From: Deltaproteobacteria bacterium UBA5756
GTDB taxonomy: Bacteria; Desulfobacterota; Syntrophorhabdia; Syntrophorhabdales; Syntrophorhabdaceae
Direction: 5' to 3'
Length of the DNA stretch: 32,574 bases
NCBI GenBank assembly: GCA_002418985.1
Contig: DIFE01000121.1
Span: 1 to 32,574, forward strand
Shown here: one piece after another, positions 23,492 through 32,199 of the stretch
Layout of the letters: every line of letters begins with the position of its first letter
Position numbering within the stretch: the first letter of the stretch is position 1
Made by a program: the position numbers and the translations under genes
The notes under the pieces: model-generated
The model's database searches: none
What the model was told of the DNA's origin: nothing
The model's input: the letters and a program-made list of their open reading frames with translations, nothing else

Positions 23492-24061
23492 ATGAGCCCA
23501 CGAGTGAGTTCCTATGATGCCATTATCGATGCCGCGGAGACTGTGGTCATAGAGGCCGGGGCGTCTCATATGACCCTGGACGCCGTGGTCGCCAAGGCGG
23601 GTGTCAGCAAGGGAGGGCTCCTTCATCACTTCCCGACGAAGGCGGCGCTTCTCGTGGCCATGGTCAAACGGCAGGTGCAGGTCCACCAGGAGGCGCGCAA
23701 AAGGATACTCGACGAGTTGCCTGAAAGTCCCGCGCGGGAGTTTAAGAGTTTCATACTCTCCGTCCTCTTCGGCAAACGTGGCCGAGACAGTCTCGGTGCG
23801 TCGCTCTTTGCGGCCGTGGCACACGATCCACGCCTCAATGAACCGGTACGCAAGGTCGTCAGCGAATTCTATGCTCAAATCGCTTCTTCAGGCATGGCGT
23901 TTGAGAGGGCAGCCATCATAGCCCTGGCAGCCGACGGGCTATGGCTGCAAGAGATGTTGTCCATATCGACTTTCACCGAGGAACAACGGGTAAAGATCAT
24001 CGAAGAATTGTTGAGACTCGCCGATGAAAGCTGCGTGCCCGGTGAAGGCGAAAGGAAATGA
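23492..24061 (+). CDS. TetR/AcrR family transcriptional regulator
   Basis: Repressor-type regulator of 189 aa. The N-terminal helix-turn-helix domain (about residues 8-55) reads IIDAAETVVIEAGASHMTLDAVVAKAGVSKGGLLHHFPTK when taken through its segments, with the typical LLHHFPTK end of the recognition unit. The C-terminal ligand-binding half is divergent helical sequence, as is usual. It is the first gene of the efflux operon, with the adaptor gene 41 bases downstream, so it most likely represses itself and the pump through the inverted repeat in its promoter. A GTAAGGAGTG ribosome site precedes the ATG. Confidence 0.93.
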   Translation: MSPRVSSYDAIIDAAETVVIEAGASHMTLDAVVAKAGVSKGGLLHHFPTKAALLVAMVKRQVQVHQEARKRILDELPESPAREFKSFILSVLFGKRGRDSLGASLFAAVAHDPRLNEPVRKVVSEFYAQIASSGMAFERAAIIALAADGLWLQEMLSISTFTEEQRVKIIEELLRLADESCVPGEGERK

Positions 24062-24102
24062 AGGAATCCGTCAGGAATCATCATGCACTGGAGGGGTGTT
24101 AT

Positions 24103-25314
24103 ATGCGTTGTTCCAGCAAAACAGTTATCATGGCTGTGGTTGCCGTCTTTGTCGTAACCATGATGGCGGCCGGGTGCGGCAAAAAGAACCAGGGGGATCA
24201 GGGCGCCCCCGAAGTGGCCGTTGTGGTCATGCAGTACGAAAAAGTGCCCATCGTCAGGGAATTGCCCGGGAGGACATCCGCCTTTCTCGTTGCGGAGGTG
24301 AGACCCCAGGTGTCCGGCATCATCAAGAAGCGTCTCTTCACCGAGGGTGGCGATGTCAAGGCCGGTCAGTCCCTCTATCAGATCGACCCGGCGCCCTACC
24401 AGGCCGCATTCGATAATGCAAGCGCCTCCCTTGCCAAGGCCGAGGCCAATCTGCCGCCACTTCGGTCAAAGGCGCAGCGATACAAGGAGCTTGTTGCCAT
24501 CAAAGCCGTCAGCCAGCAGGAGTTCGAAGATGTCACCGCCGCGCAGATGCAGGCCGAGGCCGACATCAAGTACTGGAAAGCGGCCCTCGAGGCCGCCCGG
24601 ATCAACCTGGGATACACTAACGTCAATGCGCCCATCGCCGGCCGCATCGGCAAGTCGAGCGTCACCGTGGGCGCACTGGCCACCGCGAACCAGCCCGCCG
24701 CTTTCACAACGATCCAGCAACTCGATCCCGTTTACGTGGACGTGATGCAATCAAGCCAGGATATGCTGAAGCTCCGGCGCTACATGGCATCGGGCACGCT
24801 TAAGGGCACCGCTGTCAATCAGGCGAAGGTGAAACTGTTCCTCGAAGACGGAACTCCCTACCCCCAGGAAGGGACCCTCAAGTTCACCGACGTCACCGTT
24901 GATCCCAGCACCGGGTCTTTCATCCTGAGAATGGTCTTTCCCAATCCAAACGGCACCCTCCTGCCCGGCATGTATGTCCGGGCGCTGGTTCAGCAGGGAA
25001 TCGCCGAGCAGGCGATCCTCGCACCTCAGCAGGGTGTGTCTCGCGATCCCAAGGGAAATCCCTACGTTCTTGTCGTTGATCCCAACAACAAGGTCGAGCA
25101 GAGAATGATAACCGTCGACCATGCAATCGGCGACAAATGGCTCGTCACCGAGGGTCTCAAGGGCGGCGACCGGGTGATCGTCGAGGGTCTCCAAAGGGTG
25201 CGCCCGGGTGTTCCGGTGAAGGTCATCCCCTTCAAACCGGCCGCGACCCAGGGTGAGGCAAACTCGAAGACCGAACCGCCAAAACCGGCCCAACCGGCCC
25301 CAAAAGCGAAATAA
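24103..25314 (+). CDS. RND efflux periplasmic adaptor (AcrA/MexA type lipoprotein)
   Basis: Membrane-fusion subunit that links the inner-membrane pump to the outer-membrane channel. The 403-aa product has a lipoprotein signal (hydrophobic residues 8-23, Cys25 in MAAGC). A barrel-sandwich hybrid half follows (RTSAFLVAEVRPQVSGIIKKRLFTEGGDVKAGQSLYQID in segments), then a coiled-coil hairpin (about 100-165), the second lipoyl half (NAPIAGRIGKSSVTVGALAT), a beta-barrel and a membrane-proximal domain. The tail is Pro/Lys-rich. The frame is open from 24058, but the ATG at 24103 is chosen because it starts the signal sequence and follows GGAGGGG at good spacing. The pump gene starts 12 bases later. 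Confidence 0.93.
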   Translation: MRCSSKTVIMAVVAVFVVTMMAAGCGKKNQGDQGAPEVAVVVMQYEKVPIVRELPGRTSAFLVAEVRPQVSGIIKKRLFTEGGDVKAGQSLYQIDPAPYQAAFDNASASLAKAEANLPPLRSKAQRYKELVAIKAVSQQEFEDVTAAQMQAEADIKYWKAALEAARINLGYTNVNAPIAGRIGKSSVTVGALATANQPAAFTTIQQLDPVYVDVMQSSQDMLKLRRYMASGTLKGTAVNQAKVKLFLEDGTPYPQEGTLKFTDVTVDPSTGSFILRMVFPNPNGTLLPGMYVRALVQQGIAEQAILAPQQGVSRDPKGNPYVLVVDPNNKVEQRMITVDHAIGDKWLVTEGLKGGDRVIVEGLQRVRPGVPVKVIPFKPAATQGEANSKTEPPKPAQPAPKAK

Positions 25315-25326
25315 CGGAGGGACCTG

Positions 25327-28300
25327 ATGCTATCGAAATTCTTCCTGGAGCGCCCTGTCTTCGCCTGGGTCATCGCCATCATCATCATGCTCGTGGGCGC
25401 TCTCGCCATCTACAGCCTGCCCATATCCCAGTATCCGCCCATTGCTCCTCCGTCCATCTACATACAGAGCAACTACCCCGGCGCTTCCGCCGAGACTGTC
25501 GAAAACAGTGTCACGCAGGTCATCGAGCAGAAGATGACGGGCCTCGATGGAATGATCTACATGTCCGCCATCAGCGACTCGGCGGGAGGTTCCCGGCTCG
25601 AACTGACCTTTGCCCCGGGCACCGATCCCGACGTGGCCTGGACCAAGGTGCAGAACAAGCTCCAGCTTGCCACGGCCAGCCTTCCCGACACGGTCCAAAA
25701 GCAGGGCATCACCGTCGGCAAGGCGACCAGAAACTGGCTCCTCATCGCGAGCCTTATCTCCGAAGACGACAGTATGGACGGCAACGACCTCAGGGACTAC
25801 GCCCAGTCCAATCTTGAGAAGGTCCTGGCTCGAGTCCCCGGCGTCGGCGAAGTGGAAAACTTCGGATCCCAGTATGCCATGCGCATCTGGCTCAACCCCG
25901 ACAAGCTTACCGATTACGGCCTGACCGTGGCCGATGTCCAGACAGCCCTCAGGACTTATAACGTGGAGGTCTCCGCGGGCCAGTTCGGTGGTGCCCCGGC
26001 CGTTAAGGGCCAGCGGCTCAACACCTCGATCGTCGTCCAGAGCATGCTCAAGAACCCCGACGAGTTTGCCTCCATTCCCATCCGCGTCAATCCCGATGGA
26101 TCCCGCGTGCGCATCAGCGATGTGGGCAAGGTGGAACTGGGAACCGACGCCTATGACATCGAAGGGTTCTATAACGGCAAGCCTTCCGCCGGCATGGCCA
26201 TACGAATGGCCGCGGGCGCCAACGCCCTCGATACGGCCGACGCGGTCAAGGCAAAGCTGAATGAGATGAGCCAGTACTTTCCGCCGGGGATGAAGGTCGT
26301 CTATCCCTATGACACCACCCCATTCGTCAGGGTGGCGATCGACGAGGTGGTCAAAACCCTCTTCGAGGCCATCCTGCTGGTCTTCCTGATCATGTGGCTT
26401 TTCATGGGGAACATTCGGGCGACGCTAATCCCGACCATCGCCGTGCCCGTCGTCCTTCTGGGAACCTTCGCGGTACTCGGGCTTTTCGGCTTCTCCATCA
26501 ACATGCTCACCATGTTCGCTATGGTCCTTTCCATCGGACTACTCGTCGACGACGCCATTGTCGTGGTGGAGAATGTGGAACGTATCATGAGTGAGGAGGG
26601 GCTTCCCCCGAAGGAAGCCACCCGAAAGTCGATGGAACAGATCACGAGCGCGCTTGTCGGCATCGGCCTCGTTCTCTCCGCGGTCTTCGGCCCCATGGCC
26701 TTCTTCGGCGGCTCAACGGGGGTCATTTACCGCCAGTTCTCGGTGACCATCATCGCTTCCATGCTTCTATCCGTCATCGTGGCCCTCATCCTGACACCGG
26801 TGTTGTGCGCCACTTTCCTCAAGCCTGTGCCCAAGGGTCATGAACCGGCGGAAGCAGCGCTGCCTATCCTGCGCCCCTTCTTCAGATGGTTCGACCGTTA
26901 CTTCTTCAAAACCCGGGACCTCTACTCTAAACAGGTGGAACGCTCCTTTACCCGGAGAAAGCCCTATTTTGTCGTCTACGTCATCATCGTCGCCATCGCG
27001 GGTCTTATCTTCCTTCGTATGCCCACATCCTATGTGCCCGATGAGGACCAGGGGATTATGGTCGCCCAGATTATGCTGCCCACGGGTTCCACCCTGGAAC
27101 AGACAAAAGAGATCGTCAACAAGGTAGAGGACCATTTACGGAAAAATGAAAAAGATGCCGTTGAGTCGGTCATGACCGTATCGGGCATAGGGTTTTCCGG
27201 AAGGTCCCAGACAAACGGTATAGTATTTGTCAAGCTCAAGGACTGGCACCTCCGGGGCAAGTCAAGCCTCAAGGTGAAGGCAATAGCGCAGAGAGCCATG
27301 ATGGCTTTTTCCCAGTATCGCAACGCCCTCGTATTCGCCTTCCCGCCGCCTGCAGTCGTCGAACTGGGCACGGCCACCGGTTTCGATTTTCAACTCCTTG
27401 ACCGTGCCGGTCTCGGCCATCTGAAACTCATGGAGGCCCGGAATCAACTGCTGGGCCTCGCGGCTCAGGACAAACGCCTCACCAAGGTGAGGCCCAACGG
27501 CATGGAGGACCTGCCGGAATACAGGGTCGATATCGATTGGGAGAAAGCCGGAGCCCTCGGGGTACCCATAAGCTCTATCCACAATACCATATCGACCGTA
27601 TTCGGCAGTTCCTACATCAATAATTTCATCCAGGGTGGACGCGTCAAGCGCGTGTTCCTCCAGGCCGATGCCCCCCACCGCATGCTGCCCAGAGACGTGG
27701 ATAAACTATATGTACGCAATGAAAAGGGCAGGATGGTCCCGTTTTCCGCCTTTTCTACAGGCCACTGGACATCCGGATCTCCCAGGCTCGAGCGCTTCAA
27801 CGGCTTTCCGTCCATGAACATCCAGGGTGAACCAGCAGAGGGGAGAAGTTCCGGAGAGGCTATGCAGGCCATGGAAGAGGCCGTCAAGAAACTGCCCCAC
27901 GGGATCGGTTTCGAATGGACGGGACTATCTTACCAGGAAAAGATGTCGAGCTCTCAGGCACCCCTGCTGTACGCCTTCTCCGTCCTCGTAATCTTCCTGT
28001 GCGTGGCGGCCCTCTATGAAAGCTGGCCGATCCCGATCGCCAACATGCTCATGTTGCCCCTCGGCGTCTTCGGCGCGACGCTCTTTACCTGGAGCCGGGG
28101 ACTGCACAACGACGTCTACTTCCAGATCGGGTTCCTTACCACACTGGGACTCACGACAAAGAACGCCATCCTCATCATCCAGTTCGCCCGGGAAAGGCTG
28201 GCCCGCGGAGAAGGATTACTCGAGGCGACGATCGGGGCCGTCAGGGTAAGATTCCGGCCCGTTATCATGACATCGCTTGCCTTTTTCTTCGGCGTCCTGC

Positions 28301-28509
28301 CGCTGGCCATTTCGTCAGGAGCAGGGGCCGGGGCCATGAAGGCCATCGGTACGGCAGTCACCGGCGGTATGCTCTCCGCCACGTTCATCGATCTTTTCTA
28401 CATCCCGCTCCTGTTTGTCGTCATCTCGCAACTGTTCAAGAAAAAAAAGCGGGTGAGTGAAACGCCCGGGGAGACCCCCGACCCTACCACGTCTTCGGAG
28501 GAAAAGTAA
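25327..28509 (+). CDS. RND multidrug efflux pump, HAE1 family (AcrB/MexB-like)
   Basis: Proton-driven inner-membrane exporter of hydrophobic and amphiphilic compounds. The 1060-aa length and 12-helix plan with two large periplasmic loops are typical. It starts MLSKFFLERPVFAWVIAI, as AcrB does. The proton-relay residues are in place: Asp408 and Asp409 in GLLVDDAIVVVENV (helix 4) and Lys945 in GLTTKNAILIIQFAR (helix 10). The presence of these residues and the FFLERPVFAWV start support the HAE1 drug-pump class over metal (HME) pumps. GGAGGG precedes the ATG, and the channel gene follows after one base. Confidence 0.96.
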   Translation: MLSKFFLERPVFAWVIAIIIMLVGALAIYSLPISQYPPIAPPSIYIQSNYPGASAETVENSVTQVIEQKMTGLDGMIYMSAISDSAGGSRLELTFAPGTDPDVAWTKVQNKLQLATASLPDTVQKQGITVGKATRNWLLIASLISEDDSMDGNDLRDYAQSNLEKVLARVPGVGEVENFGSQYAMRIWLNPDKLTDYGLTVADVQTALRTYNVEVSAGQFGGAPAVKGQRLNTSIVVQSMLKNPDEFASIPIRVNPDGSRVRISDVGKVELGTDAYDIEGFYNGKPSAGMAIRMAAGANALDTADAVKAKLNEMSQYFPPGMKVVYPYDTTPFVRVAIDEVVKTLFEAILLVFLIMWLFMGNIRATLIPTIAVPVVLLGTFAVLGLFGFSINMLTMFAMVLSIGLLVDDAIVVVENVERIMSEEGLPPKEATRKSMEQITSALVGIGLVLSAVFGPMAFFGGSTGVIYRQFSVTIIASMLLSVIVALILTPVLCATFLKPVPKGHEPAEAALPILRPFFRWFDRYFFKTRDLYSKQVERSFTRRKPYFVVYVIIVAIAGLIFLRMPTSYVPDEDQGIMVAQIMLPTGSTLEQTKEIVNKVEDHLRKNEKDAVESVMTVSGIGFSGRSQTNGIVFVKLKDWHLRGKSSLKVKAIAQRAMMAFSQYRNALVFAFPPPAVVELGTATGFDFQLLDRAGLGHLKLMEARNQLLGLAAQDKRLTKVRPNGMEDLPEYRVDIDWEKAGALGVPISSIHNTISTVFGSSYINNFIQGGRVKRVFLQADAPHRMLPRDVDKLYVRNEKGRMVPFSAFSTGHWTSGSPRLERFNGFPSMNIQGEPAEGRSSGEAMQAMEEAVKKLPHGIGFEWTGLSYQEKMSSSQAPLLYAFSVLVIFLCVAALYESWPIPIANMLMLPLGVFGATLFTWSRGLHNDVYFQIGFLTTLGLTTKNAILIIQFARERLARGEGLLEATIGAVRVRFRPVIMTSLAFFFGVLPLAISSGAGAGAMKAIGTAVTGGMLSATFIDLFYIPLLFVVISQLFKKKKRVSETPGETPDPTTSSEEK

Positions 28510-28510
28510 C

Positions 28511-29980
28511 ATGATACGAAATGCGATTATCATTCTTACCATGATCGCGTGCCTTGCCGGATGCACCATGGCCCCGGCCTACAAACGCCCCGATGCGCCG
28601 GTCCCCGCCGCCTGGCCCACAGGCCCCGCGTATAAGGAGACTGCCGCCGGCGAGGCCGCTGCTGCCGCCTCCGACATTGGGTGGCGCGAGTTCTACACCG
28701 ATGAAAAGCTCCAGAAGGTCATCAACCTTGCTCTCAGGAACAATCGGGACCTGAGGGTAGCGGCATTGAATATCGAGAAGATGCGGGCTGTGTATCGGGT
28801 CCAACAGGCCGTGCTCCTTCCCCTGCCAAACGCTGCAGGCAGTCTCAACGAATACAGGACCCCGGCTGACATCGGTGAGAACCATGAAGCCACCAACGTA
28901 CGACTGTACAATGCCAACGTGGGGATCAGTTCCTGGGAGGTTGATTTCTTCGGGCGCATCCGCAGTCTCAAGGACAGCGCGCTGGAACAGTACTTCGCCA
29001 CAGAACACGCAAGAAGAAGCGCGCAGATTTCACTTATCTCCGAGGTTGCAAATACCTATCTGATCCTTGCGGCGGACAGGGAAAACCTTAAACTTGCCCA
29101 ATCGACCCTCAAAGCCCAGGAGTCTACCTACACCATGATCCAACGGCGCTACGAACTGGGGGCTTCATCTGAGCTTGATCTCAACCAGGCCCGTACCAGA
29201 GTCGAAGCGGCGCGCGTGGACCTTGCTCGCTTCACCGCCTACACGGCCACCGACGAGAACGCCTTGAACCTCCTCGTCGGAGCCCCCGTACCCCCCGAGC
29301 TTTTGTCCGACAGTCTGGATGCCATCGCGGCGCCAAAAGACCTTTCACCCGGCCTCTCCTCCGAGGTACTGCTGAAAAGGCCCGACATACTCCAGGCCGA
29401 GAGCTATCTTAAGGCCGCCAATGCCAACATAGGCGCCGCTCGGGCCGCCTTCTTTCCTTCCATCACGCTTTCGACCAGCATCGGAACAACCAGTAATGAG
29501 CTTGCCGGGTTGTTCAAGGCCGGGGCCGCCACCTGGAGCTTTGTGCCCCAGGTCAACGTGCCGATCTTCAATTCGATATTACTGTGGGCCAACCTCCAGG
29601 CGACAAAGGCTACTCGCGAAATATATGTGGCACAGTATGAGAAATCCATCCAGACCGCCTTTAGGGAGGTGGCTGACGCCCTTGCCGTGAAGGGTACAGT
29701 CGGAGACCAGATGACAGCACAGCAATCCCTGGTGGATGCCTCCGCAAACACTTACCGCCTGGCCGATGCGCGCTACACGAACGGCATAGACAGCTATCTT
29801 ACCGTCCTCGACGCCCAGCGAAGCCTCTACACGGCCCAGCAGGGCCTGATCTCGGTCCGCTTCGCCCGCATAGCCAATCTTGTAAACCTCTATAAGGTTC
29901 TCGGAGGAGGAGGAAATGAAGAAAACGGGCAAGAGACAACGGGCGCAAGCCAGGAGACCAAAGAAAAACCCGAAAGCTAA
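28511..29980 (+). CDS. Outer-membrane efflux lipoprotein, NodT/OprM type
   Basis: TolC-like channel that completes the tripartite pump. The 489-aa product has a lipoprotein signal with LAGC (Cys18), then TMAPAYKRPDAPVPAAW, the usual start of OprM-type proteins. Two OEP repeats follow: the first spans about 60-240 (LRVAALNIEKMRAVYRVQQA, YELGASSELDLNQARTRVEAA) and the second 270-470 (LLKRPDILQAESYLKAANANIGAARAAFFPSI in segments, YTNGIDSYLTVLDAQRSLY). The ATG at 28511 is used rather than an in-frame upstream ATG inside the pump gene, because it starts the signal and follows GGAGG. The tail is hydrophilic and Glu-rich. It is the last gene of the operon. Confidence 0.94.
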   Translation: MIRNAIIILTMIACLAGCTMAPAYKRPDAPVPAAWPTGPAYKETAAGEAAAAASDIGWREFYTDEKLQKVINLALRNNRDLRVAALNIEKMRAVYRVQQAVLLPLPNAAGSLNEYRTPADIGENHEATNVRLYNANVGISSWEVDFFGRIRSLKDSALEQYFATEHARRSAQISLISEVANTYLILAADRENLKLAQSTLKAQESTYTMIQRRYELGASSELDLNQARTRVEAARVDLARFTAYTATDENALNLLVGAPVPPELLSDSLDAIAAPKDLSPGLSSEVLLKRPDILQAESYLKAANANIGAARAAFFPSITLSTSIGTTSNELAGLFKAGAATWSFVPQVNVPIFNSILLWANLQATKATREIYVAQYEKSIQTAFREVADALAVKGTVGDQMTAQQSLVDASANTYRLADARYTNGIDSYLTVLDAQRSLYTAQQGLISVRFARIANLVNLYKVLGGGGNEENGQETTGASQETKEKPES

Positions 29981-30026
29981 AGGCGGCTGAAAGGCACAGC
30001 CATAACAAAAAAATGGGCAACGGTTA

Positions 30027-30066
30027 CCCACCATTACCCATTACTATTACCTATTACCTATTACCC
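30027..30066. repeat. ATTACC heptamer-type repeat array
   Basis: The stretch after the efflux operon contains ATTACC at 30033, 30046, 30053 and 30060, with an ATTACT variant at 30040, mostly at seven-base spacing. The opposite-strand version (GGTAAT) occurs at 32200-32226. It lies immediately after the end of the 77-aa minus-strand ORF. No coding function is seen in 29981-30070, and no convincing terminator for the efflux operon is found there. Confidence 0.7.
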
Positions 30067-30070
30067 GCCT

Positions 30071-30304
30071 CTATATCGTTATATCTATACCGCCTTCATG
30101 CTCCTCATCTGCGGGGTTCTCTGAAGCGTCTCTGCCATAAAGCCTGACGGCTTTCCCGGGTGTTTCCGGTACTGCGCCACCCTGCCCGTCCTTTCGGTTC
30201 CTCTCCTGCCTCTTCTTCGGGCCGACGAAGTCCCTCGATACCGAGAGTTTTCTGTCGGTTGGCTGAACATTTCGTAAGAGGTTGACCTCGAAGGTCTCGT
30301 CCAT
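30071..30304 (-). CDS. Small hypothetical protein downstream of cheW (77 aa)
   Basis: Unrecognised 77-aa ORF beginning MDETFEVNLLRNVQPTDRKL. It has a very basic middle (PKKRQERNRKDGQGG) and ends in an acidic stretch followed by GGIDITI. It starts 19 bases after the cheW stop in the same direction and ends directly before the ATTACC repeats. There is no membrane segment. Only a weak ribosome site is visible, so it would rely on coupling to cheW. Composition and position make a real gene more likely than not, but homologues would have to confirm it. Confidence 0.5.
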   Translation of the reverse strand: MDETFEVNLLRNVQPTDRKLSVSRDFVGPKKRQERNRKDGQGGAVPETPGKAVRLYGRDASENPADEEHEGGIDITI

Positions 30305-30323
30305 AATGCCGTCCGGTGGTCCC

Positions 30324-30791
30324 TTAGTTCATATCGATATTCTCGATATCCTTTCTTTCGGGAGACGAGAATATCTTCTTCAATTCGAGAAGAATAAGCA
30401 ACCGGTCGTCAAGCTTGCCCACGCCTTCTATATATTCGGACTCTATGCCTGCAACCATGGAAGGAGGCGGCTCGATCGTGTTTTCCGGGATCCTCAGGAC
30501 TTCCGAGACGGAATCGACGATGAAACCGAGCACGAGGCCCTCGAGTTCGACGACGATGATGCGCGTGGATTTATCATAGGGTTGTTCCCTGAAACCGAGA
30601 CGTTTCCTGAGGTCGACGATGGGAATGATCTTTCCCCTCAGGTTTATCACGCCCTCTATAAAGGCAGGCGCGTTGGGGATCTTCGTGATGTTCATCATCT
30701 TGTTGATCTCCTGCACCTTCAGTATATCGACGCCGAATTCCTCGGTTCCAAGTTTAAACGTCACAAGCTGCAGAATAGCTCCCTCATTCAT
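30324..30791 (-). CDS. cheW: CheW-like chemotaxis scaffold protein
   Basis: Adaptor that couples chemoreceptors to the CheA kinase. The 155-aa single CheW domain shows LQLVTFKLGTEEFGVDILKV, INKMMNITKIPNAPAFIEGV, then INLRGKIIPIVDLRKRLGF and the second-barrel VDSVSEVLRIPENTIEPPP. Length is normal for a stand-alone CheW. A strong AAGGAGGAGG site precedes the ATG. No receptor or CheA gene is visible nearby, so the partner is elsewhere. It is divergent from an EAL-HDOD gene, with a shared 119-base promoter region. Confidence 0.94.
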   Translation of the reverse strand: MNEGAILQLVTFKLGTEEFGVDILKVQEINKMMNITKIPNAPAFIEGVINLRGKIIPIVDLRKRLGFREQPYDKSTRIIVVELEGLVLGFIVDSVSEVLRIPENTIEPPPSMVAGIESEYIEGVGKLDDRLLILLELKKIFSSPERKDIENIDMN

Positions 30792-30851
30792 GTAATCCTC
30801 CTCCTTTCAACTATGATCGGAAAATCCACCCGCAACTTAAGTCTTTACTGT

Positions 30852-30859
30852 TTGTCGGC
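30852..30859 (-). promoter_or_regulatory. Sigma-28-like -10 element for cheW (candidate)
   Basis: The minus strand reads GCCGACAA, seven of eight matches to the flagellar sigma-28 -10 consensus GCCGATAA, 61 bases before the cheW ATG. The expected TAAA box 15 bases upstream is only partly matched. A chemotaxis gene is a plausible target, but the evidence is one hexamer-scale match. Confidence 0.35.
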
Positions 30860-30887
30860 TTAATCTTATGGATACTATAACCGATAA
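30852..30887 (+). promoter_or_regulatory. Promoter region for the EAL-HDOD gene (sigma-28-like or sigma-70-like)
   Basis: Two overlapping readings exist. A sigma-28-like one has TAAT (30861-30864), 15 bases and ACCGATAA (30880-30887, seven of eight). A sigma-70-like one has TTGTCG (30852-30857), 18 bases and TATAAC (30876-30881). Either would start transcription about 15-25 bases before the TTG at 30911 and leave an AAGGAA ribosome site in the leader. Confidence 0.45.
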
Positions 30888-30910
30888 GTAATGTAAAGGA
30901 AATCCGGCCC

Positions 30911-32191
30911 TTGATAAAGACACCGGCAACCGGCAACACTCAAATGGAACATAAATCGCACCCCGGCAAAGGCGGACAGGTTCATATCGGCAGACAGCCC
31001 ATTCTGAACAGGCTCAAGAAGATCTTCGGCTACGAGCTCCTGTTTCGCAAGGGCGACACGAACGGGGCCAACGTCACCGATAACATGCAGGCGACAGCAA
31101 GTGTCATGGTGAACGCCCTCAACAACATCGGGATCTCGAGGCTCATCGGGGATAAGATCGGTTTTATCAATGTCGATGACCAGGTGCTGGCCAGCGGCAT
31201 CGTAGACCTTCTTCCCGGGAAGTCGACCGTGCTTGAACTTCTCGAAACGGTAAATATAGACGAAAGGGTGGTGGAGCTTTGCGCCAGGACGAGGAAGAAC
31301 GGGTACCAGTTTGCCCTCGATGATTTTACAGCCTATGACGGCGCTTTCGAGAAAATGTTTCGCATCGCCTCCTACGTCAAGATAGACCTCATGGCAACCG
31401 ACAGGTCCGCCCTTCCCGAACTCGTCGGAAAGCTGAAGAAATACAACCTGAAACTGCTTGCCGAAAAGGTGGAAACTCACGAGGACTTTCAGGAATGCCG
31501 CGATCTCGGTTTCGATTACTTCCAGGGATATTTCTTCGCGAAACCATCGATCATATCGGCGCGGTCCATCTCCCCCGCACAGCTCGTGCTCCTTGAGCTT
31601 TCACGGTTCCTTGCCCGCGAGGAAGAATTCTTCGTCATAGAAGGCCTCTTCAGGAAAAACCCCGAATTGCACATCAAGCTTCTCCAGTTCATGAATTCGG
31701 CGGCCTTCTACACCGCACACAAGATCAACTCGATCGGCCAGGCGATAGCCCTTCTCGGATACCGCAACCTCCAGAAGTGGGTCACCCTCCTGCTTTTCGC
31801 CGACGAAGGCCACGACACGACGAGCGCCCCCCTCTTCGAGAGGGCCGTTATACGGGGCAGGATCATGGAACTTCTGGCAGCCCGCATAACCCGGGACACA
31901 GGCGCCGCCGACATGGCCTTCATTACCGGGGTCCTCTCCCTCATAGACGCCCTCTTCCAGGTCCCCCTCGAAACCATCCTGAACGATTTCAACCTCTCCG
32001 AGGAGATCCACGCCGCCCTCCTCCACCGCGACGGCGTTCTCGGCAAACTGGTCTGTGCAATAGAAAACCTGGAACAGGAAAACTACGAAGAAATGCAAAT
32101 CAACCTGACCGACGTCAACATGACCCCCGGCGACCTCTATGTCATCGAGAATAACGTGATCATCGAGTATGAATCGATGAGCGGGAGGTAA
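30911..32191 (+). CDS. EAL-HDOD (YuxH-type) signalling protein
   Basis: Cytosolic 426-aa protein with an N-terminal EAL-like c-di-GMP domain (about 24-215) and a C-terminal HDOD domain (about 225-400). In the EAL part the first Glu is in YELLFR (Glu42), Asn87 in FINVDD, a Glu in VLELLE, the Asp pair in ALDDFTAYD (137-138), Lys157 in VKIDLM, Glu185 in AEKVET and Gln205 in FQGYFF. Most metal and substrate residues are kept, but loop 6 is shortened compared with DDFGTGYSSL. HDOD marks are KNPELHIKLLQFMNSAAF and INSIGQAIALLGYRNLQKWV. The TTG start is preferred because AAGGAA lies nine bases before it; the in-frame ATG at 30944 has no ribosome site. It is divergent from cheW, suggesting a motility or surface-behaviour role. 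Confidence 0.9.
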   Translation: MIKTPATGNTQMEHKSHPGKGGQVHIGRQPILNRLKKIFGYELLFRKGDTNGANVTDNMQATASVMVNALNNIGISRLIGDKIGFINVDDQVLASGIVDLLPGKSTVLELLETVNIDERVVELCARTRKNGYQFALDDFTAYDGAFEKMFRIASYVKIDLMATDRSALPELVGKLKKYNLKLLAEKVETHEDFQECRDLGFDYFQGYFFAKPSIISARSISPAQLVLLELSRFLAREEEFFVIEGLFRKNPELHIKLLQFMNSAAFYTAHKINSIGQAIALLGYRNLQKWVTLLLFADEGHDTTSAPLFERAVIRGRIMELLAARITRDTGAADMAFITGVLSLIDALFQVPLETILNDFNLSEEIHAALLHRDGVLGKLVCAIENLEQENYEEMQINLTDVNMTPGDLYVIENNVIIEYESMSGR

Positions 32192-32199
32192 AGGGGATC

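Noticed and set aside
29985..30017. GGCTG/CAGCC hairpin after the efflux operon as a terminator
   Set aside because: The following tract is A-rich on the plus strand, not T-rich, so it does not fit an intrinsic terminator in the operon direction.
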